Source: Alloyangia pacifica
Lineage (GTDB): Bacteria > Pseudomonadota > Alphaproteobacteria > Rhodobacterales > Rhodobacteraceae
Length of the DNA: 64,000 nt
Assembly: GCF_900116195.1 (NCBI RefSeq)
Contig: NZ_FOZW01000006.1
Span: 62,001-126,000 of the forward strand
Direction: 5' to 3'
The position numbers and the translations under genes are program-made. The notes beneath the pieces are model-generated. The model saw only the letters and a program-made list of their open reading frames with translations. It was not told the DNA's origin and did no database searches. Below are positions 24,924 to 35,564 of the stretch, one piece after another (the first letter of the stretch is position 1; each line of letters starts with the position of its first letter).

Positions 24924-26900
24924 ATGATCCGGACGACGCGCCCTGCCGCGGCCGCCATTCGCAGCCTCGATCCGATTGCTTTCCGACCCCTTTTCGGCGC
25001 GCTGACAGCGCTGGGGATCGCCCTCGCCGCCCAGGCTGGATGGGCCCAGGACAGCGCCCCGGCCACCACCGAGGCCGCCGCCACCGAAGAGGCGCAGGAT
25101 CAGCAGATCATCACCTCGCACGGCTATTCCTACTTCGGCGAGCTCGATTACCCCGCAGATTTCGACCATTTCGACTTCGCCAACCCCGACGCGCCGAAGG
25201 GTGGCGAGATCGTGCTGGGGGCCTCTGGCACCTTCGACAGCCTCAACCCCTACTCGCGCAAGGGCCGCTCCGGCGCGCTGACCACGCTGCAATACGACAG
25301 CCTGATCGAGAGCACCGAGGATTCCGTCGGCCAGTACTACGGCATCCTTGCCGAGAGCCTCGAATACCCCGAGGACAAGTCCTGGGTGATCTTCCACATC
25401 CGTCCCGAGGCCACCTTCTGGGACGGCAACCCGGTCACCGCCGAAGACGTGGTCTTCTCGCACAAGCTCTTCGTCACCCAGGGCCTGCCCTCCTATGCCG
25501 CCGCCGTCGGCGAGATGGTCACCAGCGCCGAGGCGCTGGACGAGCACACGGTGAAATTCACCTTCAATACCGAGCTGACCAAGCGATCGCGCATCGAGAC
25601 CGTCGGCTCCACCCCGGTCTTCGAGAAGGCCTGGTTCGACGAGGACCCCGAGAACCGCCGCCTCGACGAGCCGCGCATGGAAGTCGCCGTCGGTTCCGGT
25701 CCCTACAAGCTCGACAGCTACGAGGTGAACCGCCGCATCGTCTACAAGCTGCGCGACGACTACTGGGGCCGCGACGTGCCCTTCAACAAGGGCCGGCACA
25801 ACTACGGCACCATCCGCATCGAGTATTTCTCCGATCAGACCGCGTCCTTCGAGGCGTTCAAGGCCGGCGAGTACACCTTCCGCGTTGAAAGCGATCCGAA
25901 GCTCTGGGCGACGTCCTACGACTTCCCCCGCATCCAGCAGGGCACGGTGAAGAAGGAAGAGATCGCCGACGGCAGCCCGCCCAATCCCACCGGCTTCGTC
26001 TTCAACCTCGCCAAGCCGCAGCTGCAGGACAAGAAGGTGCGCGAGGCGATTGCCCTCGCCTTCAACTTCGAATGGAGCAACGAGAGCCTGCGCTACGGGC
26101 TCTACAGCCCGCGCTCGTCCTTCGTCGAAGGCACGCCGATCGAGGCCAAGGGCCTGCCCGAGGGCTCCGAGCTGGAGTTCCTGAAGTCGCTGGGCGACGT
26201 GGTGCCGGAGGACCTCTACACCACCGACGTCTGGACCATGCATGAAAGCGATCCCGCCGAGCTGATCAACCGCCGTACCCGGCGTGCTGCGGGCGCGCTG
26301 CTGCAGGAGGCAGGCTGGACCGTGGGTGACGACGGCATCGCGCGCAACGAAGCGGGCGAGACGCTCAAGCTGCACATGATCATCCCCAGCAACATCGAGG
26401 CCAGCGTCGAGTCGATGCACGAGACCTACGTGCAGAACCTGCGCGCCATCGGCGTCGATGCCAGCTACGAGAAGGTCGATCCCTCGCAGTACACGCTGCG
26501 CCAGCGCGAGCGCGACTACGACATGATCTACTCCAGCCGCTATGGCGCCTTCCTGTCCACCGGCGGCGGGCTCAGCCAGATGTACGGCTCGCGCGAGGCC
26601 GAATTCTCGCTCTTCAACCCTGCCGGGCTGGCCAGCCCGCTGGTTGACGCGATCATCGCCGCCAGCTTCGAGGCCACCAGCCAGGACGAAACCGACGTGG
26701 CACTGATGGCGCTCGACCGCGCGCTGCGCTACGAGTTCTTCATCGTTCCCGACGGCTATATCGCAGACTACTGGGTTGCCTATTACGACATGTACGAACA
26801 TCCCGAGACCATCCCGCCCTACGATCTGGGCTACCTCAGCCTGTGGTGGGTGAACCCCGACAAGGAGAAGGCCCTCAAAGAGGCCGGCGTGCTGAAGTAA
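24924..26900 (+). CDS. yejA: Peptide ABC transporter substrate-binding protein (YejA type)
   Basis: 658 aa. The signal peptide covers about residues 1-40, ending at AQAGWAQ. The mature protein is a family 5 solute-binding protein. [20 protein letters not shown] and [21 protein letters not shown] are characteristic of the YejA/microcin C group, with [20 protein letters not shown] the general family signature. In enterobacteria this system imports oligopeptides and the antibiotic microcin C. It is the first gene of yejABEF, with GGGGAG before the ATG. Confidence 0.93.
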   Translation: MIRTTRPAAAAIRSLDPIAFRPLFGALTALGIALAAQAGWAQDSAPATTEAAATEEAQDQQIITSHGYSYFGELDYPADFDHFDFANPDAPKGGEIVLGASGTFDSLNPYSRKGRSGALTTLQYDSLIESTEDSVGQYYGILAESLEYPEDKSWVIFHIRPEATFWDGNPVTAEDVVFSHKLFVTQGLPSYAAAVGEMVTSAEALDEHTVKFTFNTELTKRSRIETVGSTPVFEKAWFDEDPENRRLDEPRMEVAVGSGPYKLDSYEVNRRIVYKLRDDYWGRDVPFNKGRHNYGTIRIEYFSDQTASFEAFKAGEYTFRVESDPKLWATSYDFPRIQQGTVKKEEIADGSPPNPTGFVFNLAKPQLQDKKVREAIALAFNFEWSNESLRYGLYSPRSSFVEGTPIEAKGLPEGSELEFLKSLGDVVPEDLYTTDVWTMHESDPAELINRRTRRAAGALLQEAGWTVGDDGIARNEAGETLKLHMIIPSNIEASVESMHETYVQNLRAIGVDASYEKVDPSQYTLRQRERDYDMIYSSRYGAFLSTGGGLSQMYGSREAEFSLFNPAGLASPLVDAIIAASFEATSQDETDVALMALDRALRYEFFIVPDGYIADYWVAYYDMYEHPETIPPYDLGYLSLWWVNPDKEKALKEAGVLK

Positions 26901-26901
26901 T

Positions 26902-28017
26902 ATGGGAGCCTACATTCTCCGCAGACTGCTGCTCATCATCCCCACGCTGCTGGGGATCATGATCATCAACTTCGCGCTGGTGCAGTTCGTGCCCGGCGGA
27001 CCCATCGAGCAGATCATCGCCCAGATCGAGGGCCAGGGAGACGTTTTCGGCGGCTTCTCCGGCGGCGGCGGCAATGCCCCCGGTGCCGGGATGGACAACG
27101 TCGGCGCCGGCATGGGCGGCGGCGGCGGAAACGAGAAATACGTCGGTGCCCGCGGCCTGCCGCCCGAGTTCATCGAGAGCCTTGAGAAGGAGTTCGGCTT
27201 CGACAAGCCGCCGCTCGAGCGCTTCCTCGGGATGATGTGGAACTACATGCGGCTCGATTTCGGCGAGAGCTACTTCCGCTCGATCTCGGTGATCGACCTC
27301 GTTCTGGAGAAGATGCCGGTGTCGATCTCGCTCGGCCTCTGGTCCACGATCATCGCCTATATCGTCTCGATCCCGCTTGGCATCCGCAAGGCGGTGAAGG
27401 ACGGCTCGTCCTTCGACACCTGGACCTCTGGAGTGATCATCGTCGCCTATGCCATCCCCGGCTTCCTCTTCGCCATCCTGCTGCTGGTGCTCTTCGCTGG
27501 CGGCTCGTTCTGGCAGATCTTCCCGCTGCGCGGGCTGACCTCCGACAACTGGGAGGCGCTGAGCTGGCCGATGCGGATCGCCGACTATTTCTGGCACATC
27601 GCGCTGCCGGTGATCGCCTCGACGATTTCGGCCTTTGCCACGCTGACGCTGCTGACCAAGAACTCCTTCCTCGACGAGATCAAGAAGCACTACGTGATGA
27701 CCGCCCGCGCCAAGGGGCTGACCGAGAGCCGCGTTCTCTACGGCCACGTCTTCCGCAACGCTATGCTGATCGTCATCGCCGGCTTCCCGGCGGTGTTCAT
27801 CGGCGTCTTCTTCTCGGGGAGCCTGATCATCGAGACGATCTTCTCGCTCGACGGGCTCGGGCGCCTCGGCTTCGAGGCGGCGGTGGCGCGCGACTACCCG
27901 GTGATCTTCGGCACGCTCTTCATCTTCGGCCTCATCGGCCTCGTCGTCGGGATCATCTCGGACATGATGTACGTTCTGGTCGATCCGCGCATCGACTTCG
28001 AGAAGCGGGAGGGCTGA
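26902..28017 (+). CDS. yejB: Peptide ABC transporter permease (YejB type)
   Basis: 371 aa. It starts with the conserved [19 protein letters not shown] and has six predicted membrane segments and the cytoplasmic EAA-type loop ([22 protein letters not shown], given here only in part). A Gly/Asn-rich, low-complexity insertion occupies residues about 49-77 in the periplasmic loop after the first membrane segment. Long loops there are known in YejB. It starts one base after the yejA stop and pairs with YejE. Confidence 0.94.
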   Translation: MGAYILRRLLLIIPTLLGIMIINFALVQFVPGGPIEQIIAQIEGQGDVFGGFSGGGGNAPGAGMDNVGAGMGGGGGNEKYVGARGLPPEFIESLEKEFGFDKPPLERFLGMMWNYMRLDFGESYFRSISVIDLVLEKMPVSISLGLWSTIIAYIVSIPLGIRKAVKDGSSFDTWTSGVIIVAYAIPGFLFAILLLVLFAGGSFWQIFPLRGLTSDNWEALSWPMRIADYFWHIALPVIASTISAFATLTLLTKNSFLDEIKKHYVMTARAKGLTESRVLYGHVFRNAMLIVIAGFPAVFIGVFFSGSLIIETIFSLDGLGRLGFEAAVARDYPVIFGTLFIFGLIGLVVGIISDMMYVLVDPRIDFEKREG

Positions 28018-28018
28018 G

Positions 28019-29220
28019 ATGAGCTACGAGCCCGATCCCCGCATTGAAGAGTCCGCCCCGCTGCGCCCGCAGCCGGAACCCGGCATTCCCGTCGTCCCGC
28101 AGCCCAAACCCGGACGCTTTGCCCTGTCGCCGCTGAACCAGCGGCGCTGGCGCAACTTCAAGCGCAACCGCCGAGCCTTCTGGTCGCTGTGGCTCTTCCT
28201 GCTGCTCTTCGGCCTGTCGCTGTTTGCCGAGTTCCTCGCCAACGACAAGCCGATCCTCGTCAGCTACCGCGGCGAGCTGCGGATGCCGATCTTCAACTTC
28301 TACCCGGAAACCGCCTTTGGCGGTGACTTCCGCACCGAGGCCGCCTACCGCGACCCAGAGGTGCAGTGCCTGATCCGCACCGGCGGGCTGGAGGAATGTT
28401 TCGACGACCCAGAGGGGCTGATCGAGACGGTGGACGCGGGCGGCACCCCCGAGGGTGACTTCGCCAAGGGTTGGACCATCTGGCCGCCCATCCCCTATAG
28501 CTTCAACACGCCCGTCGACCGCCCCGGCGCGGCCCCCCTGCCCCCGAACGGGCAGAACTGGCTCGGCACCGACGACACCAAGCGCGACGTGCTGGCGCGG
28601 GTGATCTACGGTTTCCGCCTCTCGATCCTCTTCACCCTTGTGGTGACTGTGGTCTCGTCGATCATCGGGGTCGTCGCGGGGGCGCTGCAGGGCTTCTTCG
28701 GCGGCTGGCTTGACCTGATCTTCCAGCGGTTGATCGAGATATGGTCGGCCACCCCGTCGCTCTACGTGATCATCATCCTCTTCGCGATCCTAGGCCGTAG
28801 TTTCTGGCTGCTGGTGTTCCTCACGGTACTCTTCGGCTGGACCGCACTGGTGGGCGTGGTGCGCGCCGAGTTTCTGCGCGCGCGCAACCTCGAGTACGTA
28901 CGTGCCGCCAAGGCGCTTGGGGTCAGCAACTGGACCATCATGTTCCGTCACATGCTGCCCAACGCCATGGTGGCGACGCTGACCATGCTGCCCTTCATCG
29001 TCACCGGTACGATCAGCACCCTCGCGGGGCTCGACTTCCTCGGCTTCGGCCTGCCCTCCTCGGCGCCCTCGCTTGGCGAGCTGACGCTGCAGGCCAAGCA
29101 GAACCTGCAGGCACCGTGGCTGGCGTTCACCGCCTTCACCGTCTTCGCCCTGATGCTGTCGCTGCTGGTCTTCATCTTCGAAGGCGTGCGCGACGCGTTC
29201 GACCCCAGAAAGACCTTCTC

Positions 29221-29224
<4 letters not shown>
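28019..29224 (+). CDS. yejE: Peptide ABC transporter permease (YejE type)
   Basis: 401 aa. A Pro-rich cytoplasmic N-terminus (about 1-45) leads into the first membrane helix (WSLWLFLLLFGLSLFAE), a large periplasmic segment (about 80-180) and a five-helix transport domain with EAA-type loop (VRAAKALGVSNW). NWLGTDDTKRDVLARVIYG is the hallmark before the transport domain. It starts one base after yejB and overlaps yejF by four bases. Confidence 0.94.
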
Positions 29225-30816
<1,592 letters not shown>

Positions 30817-30830
30817 GCGAGCCATAGCTT

Positions 30831-30853
30831 GCCCGGGGTGACCGACCCCGGGC
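30831..30853. terminator. Hairpin between convergent yejF and hemN
   Basis: A perfect nine-base stem (GCCCGGGGT / ACCCCGGGC) with loop GACCG in the 47-base gap. No T-run follows on either strand, so it is a weak or Rho-assisted terminator at best. Confidence 0.5.
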
Positions 30854-30863
30854 CGCCCATGCC

Positions 30864-32219
30864 TCAGATCGCCGAGCTGTGCCCGGCTTTCGACAGGTCG
30901 TAGGCGTCGAAGGCGCGCGCCACGATGCGGGTCAGCGGCCGCGCCTCCACCGGCACGAAAAGCCCGTCCTCGGTGATCTCCAGCAGCCCCTCGAAACGCT
31001 CGTTGGCGGCGCGGTACATCGCCACCAGTTCGGCCTCGCGCGCGCCGAAGTCGCGCACCAGTTCCGCCGAGCGGATGCGGAAGTCGCACATCAGCATCTC
31101 GATCATCCGCGAGCGCAGCTTGTCCTCGCCCCGGAAGGTATGCCCGCGCGCGGTAGAGAAGCGACCCTCGCGGATCGCGGCCACATGCGCCGAGGTGGCC
31201 GGCGCGTTCTGCGCGAAGCCCTGCGGGAAGCGCGAGATCGACGAGGCCCCCACCCCGATCAGCACCTCGGAGGTGTCGTCGGTGTAGCCCTGGAAATTGC
31301 GCCGCAGCTTGCCGGTCTTCTGCGCGATCGCCAGCCCATCCTCCGGCACGGCAAAATGGTCGATGCCGATCTCGGCGTAGCCGTCCCAGGCAAAGAGCCG
31401 CCGCGCGGTCTCGAACAGCTCCAGCCGTTCGTCCGGCGTGGGCAGCGCATCCGAGGGGATCATCTGCTGGCGCTTGGCCATCCAGGGCACGTGGGCATAG
31501 CCGTAGAGCGCCACCCGGTCCGGCCCCAGCGACAGAAGCTTCTGCACCGTCTCGGTGATCCGCGCCTTGGACTGGTGCGGCAGGCCAAAGAGGATGTCGG
31601 CGTTGAGGCTCGCCACGCCCCGCTCGCGGATCATCTCGATCGCCGTCCGGGTCACATCGTAACTCTGTTCGCGGCCGATGGTCTGCTGGATTTCCAGATC
31701 GAAGTCCTGCACCCCGATCGAGGCGCGGTTCATGCCGCCCGCGGCCAGCACGTCGAGCCGCGCGCCGTCGATCTCGTTGGGGTCGATCTCGACCGAGAAC
31801 TCGGCGTTCGGCGCGAAGTCCGCCACCTCGGCCACCTTGTCGATCAACGCCTTCATGAGGTCCGGCGTCAGCAGCGTCGGCGTACCCCCACCCCAGTGCA
31901 GCCGCGACAGTTTCACCCCGCGCGGGAGGTGCTGTTTCAGCAGGTCGAGCTCGGCCTTCAGCGTCTCGACGTAGCTCTCCACCGGGCCCAGCGTGGCGGT
32001 GCCTTGCGTACGGCAGGCGCAGAACCAGCAGAGCCTGCGACAGAAAGGCACGTGCAGGTAGAGCGAGACCGTGCCATTTTCCGGCACGGCTTCGATCCAC
32101 CGGGCGAAATCACCCGGGGTGACATCGCCCGAGAAATGCGGCGCCGTCGGATAGCTCGTATAACGCGGGACCTTAGCGTCGAAGAGACCGAGTCGGGAGA
32201 GTTGTGTTCGCGTAATCAT
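30864..32219 (-). CDS. hemN: Oxygen-independent coproporphyrinogen III oxidase
   Basis: 451 aa. It is a radical-SAM enzyme with the iron-sulfur ligands Cys60, Cys64 and Cys67, and Cys69 adjacent, in PFCRRLCWFCACR. LHWGGGTPTLL and the C-terminal HemN domain follow. It converts coproporphyrinogen III to protoporphyrinogen IX without oxygen. The start at 32219 (MITRTQLSRLGLFDAKVPRYTS, shortened) was chosen because the longer frame runs through the FNR box into fnrL. It diverges from fnrL, and the shared box lies 37 bases upstream of this ATG. Confidence 0.96.
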   Translation of the reverse strand: MITRTQLSRLGLFDAKVPRYTSYPTAPHFSGDVTPGDFARWIEAVPENGTVSLYLHVPFCRRLCWFCACRTQGTATLGPVESYVETLKAELDLLKQHLPRGVKLSRLHWGGGTPTLLTPDLMKALIDKVAEVADFAPNAEFSVEIDPNEIDGARLDVLAAGGMNRASIGVQDFDLEIQQTIGREQSYDVTRTAIEMIRERGVASLNADILFGLPHQSKARITETVQKLLSLGPDRVALYGYAHVPWMAKRQQMIPSDALPTPDERLELFETARRLFAWDGYAEIGIDHFAVPEDGLAIAQKTGKLRRNFQGYTDDTSEVLIGVGASSISRFPQGFAQNAPATSAHVAAIREGRFSTARGHTFRGEDKLRSRMIEMLMCDFRIRSAELVRDFGAREAELVAMYRAANERFEGLLEITEDGLFVPVEARPLTRIVARAFDAYDLSKAGHSSAI

Positions 32220-32255
32220 ACGCGTACGCTTACAAAAAATTTCCGCGACAAGACT

Positions 32256-32269
32256 TTGACGCAGATCAA
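32256..32269. promoter_or_regulatory. FNR-type box between hemN and fnrL
   Basis: TTGACGCAGATCAA matches the FNR/FnrL consensus TTGAT-N4-ATCAA at nine of ten defined bases. It lies in the 64-base gap between the two divergent start codons. It probably mediates FnrL activation of hemN and autoregulation of fnrL. Confidence 0.85.
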
Positions 32270-32283
32270 GATTTGGAAGCGCA

Positions 32284-33030
32284 ATGCTGAACGAAAAGAG
32301 CCTCTCAGTATCCCCGGACTGCAGCGAGTGCCCGATTCGGCACCGTGCGGTCTGCGCCCGCTGCGAGACCGACGAGCTCGAGCGGCTGGAAGAGATCAAG
32401 TACTACCGCAAGTTCGAGGCCGGGCAGACGGTAATCTGGTCCGGTGACCGGATGGAATTCGTCGGCTCGGTGGTCTCCGGCATCGCCACGCTGACGCAGA
32501 CCATGGAGGACGGGCGCACGCAGATGGTCGGCCTCTTGCTGCCGTCGGATTTCGTCGGCCGCCCCGGGCGTTCCAGCGCGGCCTATGACGTGGTCGCCAC
32601 GACCGATCTGGTGATGTGCTGCTTCCGCAAGGCTCCCTTCGAGGAGATGATGGTGCGCACCCCGCACATCGCGCAGCGGCTGCTCGAAATGACCCTCGAC
32701 GAGCTCGACGCCGCCCGCGAATGGATGCTGGTGCTGGGCCGCAAGACCGCGCGCGAGAAGATCGCGTCGCTGCTGTCGATCATCGCTCGCCGTGATGCCT
32801 CGATCAACCAGCGCGACGTCGGCGACCGTCTCACCTTCGACCTGCCGCTGACCCGCGAGGCCATGGCCGATTACCTCGGGCTGACACTGGAAACGGTGAG
32901 CCGTCAGGTGTCGGCCCTGCGCAAGGACGGGGTGATCGAGCTCGAGGGCAAGCGCCACGTCACCATTCCCGACATGGGCCGCCTGCTCGAGGAAGCCGGC
33001 GACGACGCGGACGGCGGCGTCTTCGCCTGA
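32284..33030 (+). CDS. fnrL: Oxygen-sensing transcription factor FnrL
   Basis: 248 aa, Crp/Fnr family. The N-terminal cysteines Cys13, Cys16, Cys24 and Cys27 (DCSECP and VCARC), with a central Cys pair (VMCCFRK), are the candidate ligands of the oxygen-labile 4Fe-4S cluster. The cNMP-like domain and dimer helix follow. The DNA-reading helix is in LTLETVSRQVSALRKDG, whose E-x2-S-R pattern recognises TTGAT half-sites. The three such boxes nearby are its likely targets. Confidence 0.95.
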   Translation: MLNEKSLSVSPDCSECPIRHRAVCARCETDELERLEEIKYYRKFEAGQTVIWSGDRMEFVGSVVSGIATLTQTMEDGRTQMVGLLLPSDFVGRPGRSSAAYDVVATTDLVMCCFRKAPFEEMMVRTPHIAQRLLEMTLDELDAAREWMLVLGRKTAREKIASLLSIIARRDASINQRDVGDRLTFDLPLTREAMADYLGLTLETVSRQVSALRKDGVIELEGKRHVTIPDMGRLLEEAGDDADGGVFA

Positions 33031-33058
33031 CCGCCCGCGCGTTCGTTTGCGCCCCGGA

Positions 33059-33409
33059 TCAGGCCTCGAAGACCGGATCGAAACTGCCGTAGATCATCCG
33101 CTTGCCGTCGAAGGGCATGTCCATCATCTCCTTCCAGCGCGCGTCGGTCTCGAAGGACGCGCCGCAGCGGTCCGCGGTCTCCTTGTCCGGCCAGAGCATC
33201 CAGCTGAAGACCACGGCCTCCCCTTCCTCGCGCTTCACGGCCATGGGAAAGGAGGTCACCTTGCCCTCGGGCACCTCGGCCTCCCAGCATTCGTGCATCG
33301 ACAGGGCGCCGTATTCCTTGAACAGCTCCCAGGATTTCCGGGCGGACTCGACGTAGGCCGCCTTGTTTTCCTGCGGCACTGGCGTCAGAAACCCCCAAAC
33401 ATGTGTCAT
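33059..33409 (-). CDS. DUF1428 family protein
   Basis: 116 aa, a small ferredoxin-like-fold protein (dimeric alpha/beta barrel type). MTHVWGFLTPVPQENKAAYV, the conserved CWEAEVPEGKVTSF and the C-terminal DMPFDGKRMIYGSF match the family. Function is unknown. GGGAG lies eight bases before the ATG at 33409. It diverges from the marR gene across a perfect palindrome, so it is probably the target of that regulator. Confidence 0.9.
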   Translation of the reverse strand: MTHVWGFLTPVPQENKAAYVESARKSWELFKEYGALSMHECWEAEVPEGKVTSFPMAVKREEGEAVVFSWMLWPDKETADRCGASFETDARWKEMMDMPFDGKRMIYGSFDPVFEA

Positions 33410-33454
33410 GAGACATCTCCCTGTTGCTCCCGGGCAGCATAGGCGCATAATTAA

Positions 33455-33466
33455 GTTGATATCAAC
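33455..33466. promoter_or_regulatory. Palindromic operator between DUF1428 gene and marR
   Basis: GTTGATATCAAC is a perfect 12-base palindrome, 15 bases before the marR ATG and 46 before the DUF1428 ATG, embedded in AT-rich sequence. MarR-family dimers bind sites of this length and symmetry. Confidence 0.75.
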
Positions 33467-33480
33467 ATGACCGAGAGCGC

Positions 33481-33936
33481 ATGAGCGAGACGACGCCTGC
33501 CCTGCCCCGTGAAGTCACCCTCGAGGTGCGCGACCGCTGCTTGTGCTTCCGCGCGCAGCGCGGGGCGCGCGCCTTGGGGCGGCGTTTCGACATCGCGCTG
33601 AAGCCCGTGGGGCTGACCAACGGGCAGTTCTCCATCCTGATGTCGCTGAACCGTCCCGAGCCGCCGCGCATCTCCGACCTCGCGCCCTTCCTCGCCATGG
33701 ACCGCACCACGCTGACCGCCGCGCTGAAGGTGCTGGAGCGGCGCGGGCTGGTCGAGAGCGCCGCCGATGCCGAGGACAAGCGCGGCAAGCGGCTGCGCCT
33801 GTCCCCGCGGGGACACGCGATCCTGCACGAGGCGATGCCGATCTGGCGGCGCGAACACGACGCGGTGGAGGCGGCGCTCGACGGCATGGACCTCGAGACG
33901 CTCAAGGCTGCGCTGATGAAGCTGGGCGAGCTCTGA
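33481..33936 (+). CDS. MarR family transcriptional regulator
   Basis: 151 aa. The winged-helix core has LTNGQFSILMSLNR, RISDLAPFLAMDRTTLTAALKVLERRGLVE (only partly conserved, recognition helix in DRTTLTAALK) and the wing AEDKRGKRLRLSPRG with the family Asp-x-Arg pattern. It probably represses itself and the divergent DUF1428 gene through the palindrome at 33455. Two Cys (RCLCF, near residue 20) could make it redox-responsive, which is speculation. Confidence 0.92.
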   Translation: MSETTPALPREVTLEVRDRCLCFRAQRGARALGRRFDIALKPVGLTNGQFSILMSLNRPEPPRISDLAPFLAMDRTTLTAALKVLERRGLVESAADAEDKRGKRLRLSPRGHAILHEAMPIWRREHDAVEAALDGMDLETLKAALMKLGEL

Positions 33937-33977
33937 GAGATCGCCCGGCTTCGGGGGGTCAGAATTGCCTCGTGGGG

Positions 33978-34292
33978 TCAGAGTTCCCTGAGGTACGCCC
34001 AGGACACGTAGCCCGTCGTCTCCGGCGCCCGGTCGAGGGCTGCTTCGCACCAGCGTGTGCCACCGGTCTGGGTGCACTCGTAGACCCGCAGAACGGTGCC
34101 GTTCGGCAGGCCGACAATCACGTCGAAGCCGGTACCCGGTCCGCCGCGCAGCTTGAGCATGTCGCCCTCGTCGACGCCGTAGACCTCAAACCGCCCGCCC
34201 CATTCCGTATTGGCGGCACATCCGCCCAGTGTTGCCGCGAGGGCGAGCGCTGCCGCGCCCCTGGTCATCGCGGTCGCGATTGCTGCGTGCAT
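33978..34292 (-). CDS. SH3-domain lipoprotein
   Basis: 104 aa. A signal sequence ends in a lipobox LGGC with Cys25 as the expected lipidation site. The mature part is one bacterial SH3-type domain (LKLRGGPGTGFDVIVGLPNGT, shortened to its RGGPGTGFD core, ending GYVSWAYLREL) with a Cys pair. It is likely anchored in the outer or inner membrane facing the periplasm. AGGAG lies six bases before the ATG. It is convergent with marR. Confidence 0.85.
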   Translation of the reverse strand: MHAAIATAMTRGAAALALAATLGGCAANTEWGGRFEVYGVDEGDMLKLRGGPGTGFDVIVGLPNGTVLRVYECTQTGGTRWCEAALDRAPETTGYVSWAYLREL

Positions 34293-34441
34293 TGGAATCT
34301 CCTGCTCGTTCTTTTTGCCTCGGCCGCCAACCTACCGTCCCCGGCCCGTGAAAGGAACGGCTCGATGCCCCCCGCCCGGGGGCGAAAGACCCTGCGCGGC
34401 ACCGGCACAACAGCGCGATCGGCGGAGGGCGGACAAAGCAA

Positions 34442-34463
34442 GGGCGGGCCCGCAGGCCCGCCC
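34442..34463 (-). terminator. Hairpin between universal stress gene and SH3 lipoprotein gene
   Basis: A nine-base stem (GGGCGGGCC / GGCCCGCCC) with loop CGCA, downstream of the universal stress gene on the minus strand and followed there by TTGCTTTG. It is probably its terminator; the T-run is interrupted. Confidence 0.5.
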
Positions 34464-34519
34464 CCGGACGGCTGACGCCGCCTCTCCGGTCTCTCGGCAG
34501 AAGCCTCTTCTCCCAAGCC

Positions 34520-35359
34520 TCAATGCGCGAGGAAAACCGGTACCTCTGCCAGTTCCAGCATGTTCCGCGTCGCGCCCCCAAGGATCGCCTCGCGGAAGCG
34601 GGAATGGCCATATGCGCCCATGACGATCATGTCGCCATTCACGTCCTGCACGTGGCGGTTCAGGATGTCGGAAATGCGCGGCATGGTCTTGGTCAGCACG
34701 TCGATCTCGGCGCTCACCCCGTGGCGCGACAGGTATTGCGACAGCATCCCGCCGGGGTCCGACCGGTTCGGCCCGTGCTGCGGCGGGTCAATGACCACGA
34801 CGTGCACCGCATCCGCCTCCTTGAGGATCGGCATGGCCGCGCGGACCGAGCGCAGCGCCTCGGCGCTCTCGTTCCAGGCCAGCACCACGCGCTTGGGCTT
34901 GCTCGACGGATCGGAGGCACGCGGCACCACCAGCACGGGCGCCTGCCCCTCGAAGAGCGCGCCCTCGACGATCGGCTCGAGCTCGACGCCGCGATCGGGA
35001 CCGTAGGGCTTGGGCAACACCACCATGTCGGCAAAGCGCGCGCGCCCCGCCACGTGGCGGCCGATATCGGCAAGCTGGGCGACACCCTCCTCGACCGACC
35101 AGCGCAGTTCGAAGCGGTTCAGACGCTCCTTGGCAGCAGCCGCCAGCACGCTGGCATCCTTGGAGGCGCGATCAAGCGTCTCCTGCAGGATGATCGCATC
35201 CGCCCCGGCATAGTAATAGCCGGTCTGGGTGCGGTCGACACCGAAGCCGAGCACATCGAGATGGGCGTCCCAGCAGGCCGCAACAGCGGCGGCATGGTCG
35301 ATGGTCGAGTCGAGGAAAGCCTCGTCCGTCACAACCGTGAGTAATGATTTGTAGCCCAT
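34520..35359 (-). CDS. Universal stress protein
   Basis: 279 aa, about twice a single UspA domain. The C-terminal half is the clearer one, with VLAWNESAEALRSVRAAMPIL and the nucleotide-loop MIVMGAYGHSRFREAILGG ending in a short Thr/Asn stretch. The N-terminal half (YKSLLTVVTDEAFLDSTID) is degenerate. The start at 35359 has GGAG six bases upstream; the frame to 35404 was rejected. It diverges from ccoN across a perfect FNR box, as usp genes often sit with microaerobic genes. Confidence 0.9.
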   Translation of the reverse strand: MGYKSLLTVVTDEAFLDSTIDHAAAVAACWDAHLDVLGFGVDRTQTGYYYAGADAIILQETLDRASKDASVLAAAAKERLNRFELRWSVEEGVAQLADIGRHVAGRARFADMVVLPKPYGPDRGVELEPIVEGALFEGQAPVLVVPRASDPSSKPKRVVLAWNESAEALRSVRAAMPILKEADAVHVVVIDPPQHGPNRSDPGGMLSQYLSRHGVSAEIDVLTKTMPRISDILNRHVQDVNGDMIVMGAYGHSRFREAILGGATRNMLELAEVPVFLAH

Positions 35360-35460
35360 AGCAATCTCCATGGTATTGTCCGGGAGGGCCCGACACCGGC
35401 ACATTACGCCCGAAGGGCAACCCTTAGAATGACTTAACGCAAGACTTCGCAGTCAAAGCC

Positions 35461-35474
35461 TTGATTCAGATCAA
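35461..35474. promoter_or_regulatory. Perfect FNR box between usp and ccoN
   Basis: TTGATTCAGATCAA matches the FNR consensus at all ten defined bases. It lies 91 bases before the ccoN ATG and 102 before the usp ATG, a position fit for activating ccoNOQP. Confidence 0.93.
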
Positions 35475-35564
35475 GGTTGGTCGGGGGCATTCACTTCACA
35501 ACCCCGTCAGTCAGAACCGCTCGCGCGGTCAACGAATCGTGCGAGTCAGACGAAGGGACGAACG

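Noticed and set aside
24735-26801. 688-codon minus-strand frame opposite yejA
   Set aside because: Antisense shadow; Gly/Ala/Val-rich with no domain.
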